DNA of 64,000 bases from Parus major (lineage: Eukaryota; Chordata; Aves; Passeriformes; Paridae): the NCBI RefSeq assembly GCF_001522545.3, contig NC_031774.1, positions 23,655,884-23,719,883 on the forward strand, written 5' to 3'. Position 1 is the stretch's first letter. Each line of letters begins with the position of its first letter. Below are positions 51,001 through 59,873 of this stretch, piece by piece. The notes below the pieces were generated by a model. The model ran no database searches. It was not told the DNA's origin and was given only the letters and a program-made list of their open reading frames with translations. A program made the position numbers and the translations under genes.

Positions 51001-51571
51001 AGGACTGACCCTGCATGGGTTGTCTCTCGGCGTTCGGGCAGCCCCCGGCAGCTCATTGTGCGGCGGCAGGGAACCGGGGGAGCCGAGCTGCGGGCACAGG
51101 CGGGTCCCGAACCCGAGGCTACGAGGGAGGCACCGAGGAGCCCCCGAAGCACAAGTCACGTATATTTCATTTTCACGCCAACGAGTACCGCAGAAACGCT
51201 CTAAACCATGGCGTGTTAACTTCCCTGCTTTGAACCTGGCCATGAAAGTTTCTGACTCGCCACGATTGTTTTTGTTGGGGTTTTTTTGTTTGTTTTGTTT
51301 TTTATCCACACCCCCACACCCTTTCGGGAGGGGAATTAGAAGAGAAATGGGGAGGGGGGGAAAAAAAAAAATCAGAGAAGGCTGATGTGCCGCCGCTCGC
51401 ACGAAAGCAAATGGCAGCATCGCCCGGCACTGGAGTAGTAAGTTAATAAATAAATAAGCCAAGCCCGCTGCGTGAACGGCGAGGTGGAGGAAGGAACACC
51501 CTCCCTCCTTGCCCGGCCGCGCGGCGAGCGGGTGCGCTATTCCTTCGAATAAAATGGCAGGGCCGGCGATG

Positions 51572-51597
51572 CGGGGAGGGGAGGGGAGGGAGGGAGG
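51572..51597 (+). other. G-quadruplex-type motif
   Basis: At least four close G runs of three or four separated by single A (GGGGAGGGGAGGGGAGGGAG, continuing GGAGG). It lies just left of the 469-N gap and may explain the dropout. Confidence 0.7.
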
Positions 51598-51644
51598 CTC
51601 CTGGCCCGGCCGAACGGGCCGTGGCGCATCCACGCTTCATCCAC

Positions 51645-52113
51645 NNNNNNNNNNNNNNNNNNNNNNNNNNNNNNNNNNNNNNNNNNNNNNNNNNNNNNNN
51701 NNNNNNNNNNNNNNNNNNNNNNNNNNNNNNNNNNNNNNNNNNNNNNNNNNNNNNNNNNNNNNNNNNNNNNNNNNNNNNNNNNNNNNNNNNNNNNNNNNNN
51801 NNNNNNNNNNNNNNNNNNNNNNNNNNNNNNNNNNNNNNNNNNNNNNNNNNNNNNNNNNNNNNNNNNNNNNNNNNNNNNNNNNNNNNNNNNNNNNNNNNNN
51901 NNNNNNNNNNNNNNNNNNNNNNNNNNNNNNNNNNNNNNNNNNNNNNNNNNNNNNNNNNNNNNNNNNNNNNNNNNNNNNNNNNNNNNNNNNNNNNNNNNNN
52001 NNNNNNNNNNNNNNNNNNNNNNNNNNNNNNNNNNNNNNNNNNNNNNNNNNNNNNNNNNNNNNNNNNNNNNNNNNNNNNNNNNNNNNNNNNNNNNNNNNNN
52101 NNNNNNNNNNNNN
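51645..52113. other. Assembly gap (469 N)
   Basis: A run of N in the core of the large CpG island, between very GC-rich flanks. The transcription start could be hidden here. Confidence 0.99.
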
Positions 52114-52587
52114 GCGGCCGCCCAGTGCCCCCCGCGGCCGCGGCCGGCGGCGCCGCTGCTCCGGCAGAGTTTGGTGCCCTACTTCACTCTACTTTAGTTT
52201 CACTCACTTTACATCCGGGCTTTTTCCCTAGGCAATGGGGGCCGCAGCACAGCCCGTTCCTTAGGCAAAGGGAAATAAATTCGCCGCACCGACACGTCAA
52301 GTAGTCCCCCCTCAGGAGAAGCGGCCGAGCCCGCCCTCCTAGCTCCCCCCCTGCCCTGGCCCCGGCCCGGCCGGCGGCGTCCCGCCGTCGCAACGGGGAG
52401 GGAGGAGAGTGGCCGTGGGCCCGCCGATCCCCGCTTCCCCGGCGGGTCTCCAGCGGCGGGCCGGGCCCGGCCGGGGCGGGCGGGGGCGCGCGCGGCGGCG
52501 TGTCGGGAGCGCGCCGCAGGCTGGCAGGCAGGGAGGCCGGCGGCGGAGGGATCCCGGCGAGCGGTGTGCTGCGGCCGGGCCGGGTGA

Positions 52588-52994
52588 ATGGGATTGAAGA
52601 AGAGTTCAGCTTCTCGGCTTGTTTTTGTGTTACAGTTTCTCTCCTCCTGCGCCTCTCCGGCTTCGTGCCGCCCTCCCCGCCCGCTCCCTCCTCCCAGCCG
52701 CAGGAGGAGCCCCCCGCGGAGAGGGGGAAGGAAAAGGACCCCACAGAGGCGAGAGCGAGCGAAGAGGAGGAGGAGAAGGGAGCAACCTACCATCTTCCAC
52801 TCCCCGCTTAGCTTAAAGAAAGTGAGAGGAGGAGAGAGAGAGAGGCGCCCAGAAGAGGGGGACAGGGAGGCCCAGAGGAGCGGCGGCGCCGGCACCCTCC
52901 CCCTATGAAGAAGAGTCCTCCCCCTCACAGAGAGGTCCTGCCAGGGGGACCCCGGCCGGCCCGCAGCAGCACCGCCGCCGCCAGCAGGGTGTAG
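52588..52994 (+). other. Two overlapping small open frames in the presumed 5' UTR
   Basis: Frame 1 (52588-52908, 106 codons) begins MGLKKSSASRLVFVLQFLSS, then becomes R/P/E-rich. Frame 2 (52905-52994, 29 codons) begins MKKSPPPHREVLPGG. The stop of frame 1 and start of frame 2 share ATGA. If transcribed as PHF21A 5' UTR these would be upstream frames. They are more likely accidental. Confidence 0.25.
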
Positions 52995-53037
52995 TATCCC
53001 ACCTTTCGGATTCGCCTCCTCCTCCTCTTCCTCCCTG

Positions 53038-53054
53038 CCCCCCCCCCCCCCCCC
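53038..53054. repeat. Poly-C run
   Basis: Seventeen C, a G, then six more C. Error-prone for sequencing. Confidence 0.9.
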
Positions 53055-53261
53055 GCCCCCCGGGCGCCGTCCCCCTTCTCCCCCCCGCGCCCCCCGGGAT
53101 GGCGCCGGCGCGCCCCGCACTCTCCGGCCAACTTGGCGATGAGGAGCAGCAACTTCGCCGCGGCCCCCGGCCCCTCCCTCGGGGGGGTGGCGGGGAATAG
53201 CGGAGCGTCCCGGGGCGGCCCCCCGGCCTCCCCGACAGAAGTTTGCGAGCGGGAACGGGAG

Positions 53262-53356
53262 AGGTGGAGGAGGGTGACACTTGGGGTAAAAGGAGGAGGT
53301 GACACATTGGGGTTGGGGGGAGGAGCAGGGGAAGGAGATGACACATTGCACTGGGG
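53262..53356 (+). repeat. Imperfect triplicate around TGACAC
   Basis: Three spaced copies of a G/A-rich unit with TGACACTTGGGG, TGACACATTGGGG and TGACACATTGCACTGGGG, at roughly 30-45-base steps. A small minisatellite in the CpG island. Confidence 0.7.
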
Positions 53357-53548
53357 ATGGGGTGGGGGAGGGAGGCTTATCCCCTCCCCTCCGGTTTCCT
53401 TCAGGATGATTATTTCCAGGCCCTTTTCTCTCGGTTGGGTCCTTCGCCGCGATGCTGTCGGGGAAGTTTTATTATTATCTGGGAAATGATGCCGCTCTCG
53501 GTGATGGATAATTCGTAGTAAATCCGCTGCTGCGGCTTTTTTTTTTTT

Positions 53549-53648
53549 NNNNNNNNNNNNNNNNNNNNNNNNNNNNNNNNNNNNNNNNNNNNNNNNNNNN
53601 NNNNNNNNNNNNNNNNNNNNNNNNNNNNNNNNNNNNNNNNNNNNNNNN
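53549..53648. other. Assembly gap (exactly 100 N) inside a poly-T tract
   Basis: Exactly 100 N, a common default for gaps of unknown size. The left flank ends in 12 T (53537-53548) and the right flank starts with 43 T (53649-53691), so the break is in a homopolymer and the true length is unknown. Confidence 0.98.

Positions 53649-53691
<43 letters not shown>
53649..53691. repeat. Poly-T tract (43 bases)
   Basis: An uninterrupted T run right of the gap, then a TCC/TTCC-rich stretch to about 53720. It could be the reverse of a retroposon tail, but no element body is recognisable. Confidence 0.9.
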
Positions 53692-54004
53692 CCTTTCTCC
53701 TTCCTTCCCTCCTTCCTTTCATTCGTCTTTGTGGCCCGAGCAGCGCCGGGAAAATTCCGTTTCTTCAGCAACTTGTTATTCCGGAGCCGGGCCTGCCCCT
53801 CTCGCCCGGGGGCTGCCCTTACCGCACAGGTACGGGGCTGGGGGTGCCCACGCCTGCCCCAGCACTGGGCACGGACACTTCTTTATTTTGGTTTGTTTCC
53901 TTGCCTCCTGCGCCAGCGTAGGTGGAGTGGGGCTCTGTGTGGGACTCTGCCATTTGGTGTAGTCCTCTTATGCGTGTTCCTTTCCTTTCTTTACTTGCCT
54001 TCCT

Positions 54005-54075
54005 GCAGGTTTTTTTTTTGTTTTGTTTTTGGGGTTTTTTTTTGTTTTTTTGGTGGTGTGTGTTTTGTTTTTTCC
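54005..54075. repeat. T/G low-complexity tract
   Basis: Runs of TTTTTTG and TTTGTTTT type. Frames crossing it encode F-rich peptides and are artefacts. Confidence 0.8.
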
Positions 54076-55751
54076 TGTTCTTTATTATTCCGTGCTCCAC
54101 TGTCGGTAGAGCTTTCTCCTCAACCACCTCTGCAGTTTCGTGGGTGCTGGTGGGCTAGTACGCTGAGGTTTTTTGGGTGAATTCATATTGTATTAATGCA
54201 TGGAGCTCTTCATTCAACTTCTTCTCAAGTGTCAAAAAATAAGGCTATGAACAGATGTGTTTCAATATGGAGAAATTTCTAAGTTCCTAATTCTTGGGGG
54301 TGGAGGAAAGAGTGCCATTGGAGAGTGGCTTTTGTTTTCGATTGGTGAACAAATGTCATCACATTTCAGTCACGTGCTGTAATATTCTTTGTTCAGCTAT
54401 CAAAGTATGATATCTGCTACACCTGTTCCCACTTTTTAATTGTAAGTAACGGTGATTGCCTGCAAATCTTATAATTGCAGATAGGAGCACTTTCACCCTT
54501 TCTCCCCCTTCTATCCTCTTGGATATTTGTTTGGGCCCAAGCACTGAGCTTGACAATGAACTTTTGTTCACTGTGGAGACTGCATGTAAAAAGGTCCCAC
54601 TGGGGGTAATAATGTGCGTGTCACGAGAAAGTTGTGTACTGTGATGTACGGTGGGTCTGAACATGGAGAAATCAGGTGGGGATGTGCACTCCGTAATGGC
54701 AGGGCTCGAGAAGGAGCTAGGCTTCTTTGGGCCAGGCGAATTTTCTTGTGCTGTTGCTTGTTACCAGGTTAAAGGATAGACACTCCTTACACCCGTATGT
54801 GTAGATAGATGTATCTTATTTTGCTTAGCTGTAGATTTTCAGGTATCAGAAATAAAATGGATTTTGGCTGTTTACTCTCCCCACCCCCTCCAACACCCCC
54901 CCTCCCCTCCCCATTGTGCTTACTTCTAACAATGAAGACACCTGCTTAGTTTCAGTTTTGTAAGTCAGCTTCCTCTGGCTTTCCTGTGATTTCCCGGAGT
55001 TAGCTGGTGAGGCTAGACCTGCTACATAGCAGGGGAATGTCTAACTTTGATGAAGGGAGGCTTATTTTGAGGCTTCATTTATGAAAAAAAATAATGTGTT
55101 TCAAAACCTTCTTTAAAAAAAAACACTTAAAAGTCTAAATTTCATTATTTCTACCAGGTTAAAATGTAATGACAGAACTTTAATATTAAACTGTTAGTGA
55201 TTGTGCTTAATACAACTTTATAGTTTTTATTAAATAGTGACATTAAATTACTACTGAGAACAGGATCTTAAAGAAATAAAAAAAGAGCATAACTACCCAT
55301 ATTAGTTAACGAAGTTAATTATCATACCTTAGGAGAAAGATCAGAGTCTTTGGAAATTTTGTTTATATCTGTGCATGCTTTATGATAGCTAAATGAAACT
55401 TTCTTTGGGGGAATTTTTTATTATTCTTTTCTAGAAAGGAATTCTGTGGCTCAGTAAATGAAACTTTAAAACTGTATTTAAAAAAATAGATTATGAGATT
55501 CTCAAATATTTTTAAAACATTCAACTTCACTAGGGTAGAGAGATTATTTTATGATAGGTATATCAGCTAGGGGTTTGAGCTGATACAGAGGGTTTATGGA
55601 GCAGCCTCTCTATCTGTTAATTTCATGTTGTAACATAGTATGTATAGAGTATCTCTTCAAGGTCTTAAGAGGCCCATTGTCCAGCAGAAGGTAGGTACTT
55701 GCTTGCTGGGAGTATTTGCCACCAGATGGATGTCAGCTATGTCATAGCCCA

Positions 55752-55783
55752 AGATTTTAGCCTTAGTAGATTTTAGCCTTAGA
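55752..55783 (+). repeat. 16-bp tandem duplication
   Basis: AGATTTTAGCCTTAGT followed directly by AGATTTTAGCCTTAGA; 15 of 16 bases are identical. Confidence 0.95.
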
Positions 55784-57364
55784 CCTGATCAACAAGAAAT
55801 TTGGAATGGATCCCATTATGGGTTTTGGTGATTTTTCATTTAACTAGCAAAGTTAATGTGTTGTGCAATTCAGGATATTATGTGGAGGAGTCTTTTGTTA
55901 TGAATAATTATTTTGTCTTTAGTGTTTTTAAGATTTTTACCTGAAAGTTTTTAATCTTTGCTCTCCTCTATGTGCATCCTGAACTAGTTTTGTTGATGGA
56001 AACAGGCATTTGAAAGTAGTTTTTTTCCTTTAGGGAATATAAAAATACTTCCTTTCAAAGAACTTTAAAAAAGCGAAAGTAGGAAATTAAAACTTAGGCC
56101 GCTTAGAAAAAAAGTGCTATTGTGTTTTTCAGCTTCAGCAGTGAGATCTCTGCTTTAAGTTTAGGTTTTATAAAGATACCTCTTCACTGTAGGCCATTCA
56201 GCTTCAGCTATGTTTCAGATATTGGTCATAACTATTTCTTATTCCAACTTTATTTTTTTTAGAGATGAGGATTTGTGTGTGCCTATTAAACTTCACTGTA
56301 AAAATTATGGTTTTAAAAAAAATTTAAAGTATCTTGGTGTGGAACCTTACAAAGGACACAATTTTCATGGCCTTTTTTTTTAGAAAATAAGACGTGTTTT
56401 ATTGACTTCTTAAAAAGTTGTATAATTCTGTGTGCAGTTGGAAATCTTTGATAGTGAGCCTGGCTATCACTTGAGTTGTTCATACAGTTTGTTTATAATG
56501 AACACATTGTAGCTGTTCAGTTCCTTTATCCTTATTCTCAGAGCCATGAAGAATTTTATTTGATCAAATGAATTGATACTACCAGAAATTGTTTGCAATG
56601 GAGATTTCTCTTTTATTTTAGTCCAGTTTGAAGGAACCTTGATGAATTATCTTATTTCATGTGTAATTGGTATTTTGCATGGGTACCAGAAACTCAGGAT
56701 TAATGTCATGTGAGAAACATGTGTTGGTGATCCTAACCTTTTTACTGTTGTTTTGGGTTTGTTGGTTTTACTTGTTTAAAATATTAAATATAAGAAAGAA
56801 CTTCATAGGGTCATAGAGTTTTGCTTTTTGGAGTGCCATCTTATGGGGATGTGAGCTGTAAAGCGTCTCCTTCAGGAGAGGCTTCTTGTGTAGAAGGGGC
56901 AGTGCTAAAAACCTATTGTTAAGCTTCTAATAATATTTCTTCACTGTCCCCTTCACCCTTTATGCTCACAACTGTGCAGTCACATGTGTAGCTGTATACT
57001 AGAAGTGTAAGACTCTACAAAAGGCCTGGCTCCTGTACGTTCGTGAATTGCCCTTGTTCAATTACTCTGTGCCAGAAAGCAGCTTGCATCCTGTTTCTGA
57101 TGTATTTTAGCAGCACAAAGGTTATTTAGGAACAAACCATATAGTGGAAAGGTGGGGCAGAGCGCAGAAGGTTTTGAGATGTCTGCCGAATGCAAAGGGC
57201 TGGTACTTAGTTCTGTACTCTGTAATTAAGGGGTATAGAAGGATAGTTTTTATAGGTATCTTACACTAATATTCCATGTTCACAATAGCACAAAGCCAGT
57301 GTCTGGCTTGTGCTGGTGGTAGAGATATGCATTATGCAGGCAAAAAAGAATTTTATTTACATTT

Positions 57365-57380
57365 GGGGGGGGGGGGGGGG
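57365..57380 (+). repeat. Poly-G run (16 bases)
   Basis: Sixteen consecutive G in AT-rich DNA. Capable of quadruplex structure and prone to sequencing error. Confidence 0.92.
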
Positions 57381-58761
57381 CGCAACTTTGTAGTTTCTCA
57401 TTTGCCTTTCATTTTTTTTTCCTTATGGCACATGGAGTCGCGTTAAAAAGAAAGCAGATACTGTGTTTCTTTCATAATTTTTCATTTATGGCTCCTGCAC
57501 TTTACGAAGTTCCTCTCTGGACTGAAATTGTTAAAGTATGATTTAAAGTTTGTTTGATTCTGCTTTGCAAAAGTGAAGTGTAGATCATAGAATGGCTGTA
57601 AAATGTACAGAAATGTAAAGAGTTTTTAGAAAGTACTTAGTGCTGAGGAAAGGTGCACTTGCATCGTAATCAGACTTTGCAGTTAGAATTACCTGTCCCT
57701 AAAATAATTTTTGTAGCTGTAGAAAGCTCTAACAGGTCCCTTCCTTTAGTCTGCCCTACTTACTGTCCTAACAAAACCCCAACTTTGCCACAGAATCTTT
57801 TGTTTTAATAATTTGATCATTCCAGGTTTTTGAGGAAAAAATGTGCTGCTTAATACAGGCTTATCTGCAGCATTCATTTTCTGGTATAACATTCACACCA
57901 GTTTAATATCTCTGATGGAATTATCAAGTTCCCCATGCCTTAAAAGCTCTTTGCTTAGATGGTTTGACCTATTATTTATTCCCTCTTGCCCGAGATTTCT
58001 TGTTTGCTGTCATTGCAAATGCTCACTCTTTTGATTAGAGACTGCATGCTTTGAAAAACTGCACGCCACAAAACAAACGTGCTGCCTCCACCCCCAAGAC
58101 CCCCAGCCCAAGCCTAATGTTTGTTGTTACTGGTGGGAATGCATCTATAAGTGGTACAAGAGCAGTGAGGCTCTGCTTTATGTGAGCTTTGTTCTAGGCC
58201 AGGTTCATACAGCTTCTATGCATTTTTAATGTCCGATTTTTAAAATGTGTGTTTTCCGATTCCGCCCTTCCACCTGACAGTACTGAGCTTGTAGGACAAA
58301 AGAGAAAGTTCACTTGGTACAGAAGTTGTGTCACCTGCTTCTGAAGTGAGGGACTCTACCTTTGCACGTGTAATTAAAAATACGCTTTGAAAATGTGCCG
58401 GTGTGTTTCTTGAATTGCAGTATGGATGTGTGAGCAGTTAAACGAGGGCAGATTTGAGCCTGTGACTCTAAGGTGGCCTGTGAGAGAACTCTAGCAGAGC
58501 AGCCAGGCTTATGGGTGGTTCAGCTTCCTTGTTTCTGTGTATGAAATACAAGCTGTCAGTATGAAAGGGAGAAGGAGCATTGATTCCTTCCCCTCTTCCA
58601 CTTCGACCCTGCAGATGCAAGTTAACTGTATGGATCCCAAAGGCAGCATAGTTGCAAACAGTTAATTGAAGAGATCAAGTGGTATCCTATTGAAGCTTTA
58701 AATTGTTTTAACAAAACTTCTGAGTAATCGCAATAATTATTTTCTGATAAGCTGGCTGATA

Positions 58762-58775
58762 GTAACTATGGCAAC
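58762..58775 (+). promoter_or_regulatory. RFX X-box-like motif
   Basis: GTAACTATGGCAAC matches the RFX consensus GTNRCCNNRGYAAC at all but one position. Occupancy unknown. Confidence 0.35.
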
Positions 58776-59782
58776 AGCTGTCTGGCCTATGGACAGCATT
58801 GCTGTATTGACAAAACCTTTAGATGCTCCTGAGGCCTCTTGCCTCTATAGGGAAGTGCATCAGGATGACTTTCAGGTGACTGAAGCATCACCATTTCTTT
58901 CTCTTGCAGTGGGATGCTGTCTTTCTCTTGGCCCAGCCTTTTCCTTTTGCATGTTCCTTTTTCTTTTGCATGTTTCTGCAGGTGCTGCCTGCTATCCTGG
59001 AAATGCTGCAGACTGTCTTGTACTACAAGGACTAGGGAAACATATAAGTGCTTAGATGGCATTTTATATGCATATTAATGTTTTTAATTGTTTTAATAAT
59101 AATAATCCAGAGTTCAGGGAAGTGGGAGGGGGGAAAAAGGAGGACTTACTCATTTTGTTCCCTGGTTGTTTCCTTCCTCGATTAAAACCTTCTTAGAACA
59201 GACTGGTAGGGGGAGCTGCCATTCCCTTTACTGAAGTACAGTGTATTCCTCTCTGAGGCCTACGCTGAGACACAGCTATTTAATTTTCAGCTAAGAGCCA
59301 CTTCTTTTCAGAAGAGAGGCAAGCCTCTGCTTCAGCACATTGTAGAAATGGAGGAGGAGAGCAATTTGTTTCCAGATAACTGAATTCTGAACAGGGAGAC
59401 TATGCCCCTCACCAAACATACTTTTCCTGTTGCTATTCAAAAGAGTACTCTTTAATGTATTAAATGGAGCAGTCTTGGGAGAAAAAAACCATAAATTCTT
59501 GTTGCACCTCAGTAAAAGATGTCAAAAAGCTACAGCAAACTGAGCATGTTTGAAAATAGCCAAACTACTATTCTGTGAGGACTCTTGGTTAACTGACATT
59601 TATTTCTGCAGAAATCTTTGGCCTTTTAACTTCAACACACAAGAAGTGGATATCAGTCCAGCTTACCTGATGGTTAGGAGCAGCAGTCTCCCTGTTTGGG
59701 GTGTGTGTGTTGTTTGCAGGCCTGTGGAAGTGTGCAATATGGCCTACATCTGGTCTCATCTTGAGTAAGAATGTGCTCGTGG

Positions 59783-59873
59783 AAACTACAGGCCCCAGAG
59801 TGCAGTGCTGTGTTTTTATTGCGATGGCCTGCCAAGATTGTGCTAGCTTAAGGCATCCTGGGACTTGTAGTTT
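59783..59873. promoter_or_regulatory. Inverted pair of ZNF143/THAP11-type motifs
   Basis: Left arm, plus strand: AAACTACAGGCCCCAGAGTGC (written in two parts here: AAACTACAGG and CCCCAGAGTGC). Right arm, read on minus: AAACTACAAG and TCCCAGGATGCC, at 59852-59873. Both match the ZNF143/Staf long consensus AACTACA..TCCCAG.ATGC, in inverted orientation about 50 bases apart. Known: such motifs sit mainly in promoters and at chromatin-loop anchors. No CpG island or exon is evident here. Confidence 0.5.

Larger units (their letters stand above)
51000..53860 (+). promoter_or_regulatory. PHF21A: Large CpG island, presumed PHF21A promoter and first exon
   Basis: Seen: nearly 3 kb of CpG-rich DNA with GC boxes, CGG/CCG runs and two gaps. 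Known: in human 11p11.2 PHF21A (BHC80, the histone-reader subunit of the LSD1-CoREST complex) lies head to head with CREB3L1. CREB3L1 here runs leftward, so PHF21A should run rightward from about this place. Inferred: this island holds its promoter and 5' UTR exon. Plus-strand signals that fit are a pyrimidine-rich acceptor-like CAG at 52634-52636 and a donor CACAG|GTACGG at 53829/53830. No PHF21A coding sequence (human MELQTLQEALK) was found in the window. The identity rests on gene order, not on a coding match. Frames of up to 380 codons here are artefacts of GC-rich DNA. Confidence 0.6.

Noticed and set aside
50881..51633. Minus-strand frame of 250 codons
   Set aside because: No recognisable motif. 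It crosses lysine/asparagine-rich low-complexity sequence and a CpG island edge.
51552..51644. ATG in AAAATGGCAGG as a coding start before the 469-N gap
   Set aside because: The context is a fair Kozak and a partial YY1 motif, but the peptide (MAGPAMRGGEGREGG) resembles nothing known and runs into N. A YY1-like promoter element is the simpler reading.
52209..53351. Minus-strand frame of 380 codons in the large CpG island
   Set aside because: Glycine, arginine, proline and alanine rich with no domain, overlapped by long frames on other frames and strands. Stop codons are simply rare in this base composition.
57580..57620. 'atcatagaatgg' resembling an antisense CR1 3' end
   Set aside because: The diagnostic sequence that should follow (ttggaagggacc) is absent.
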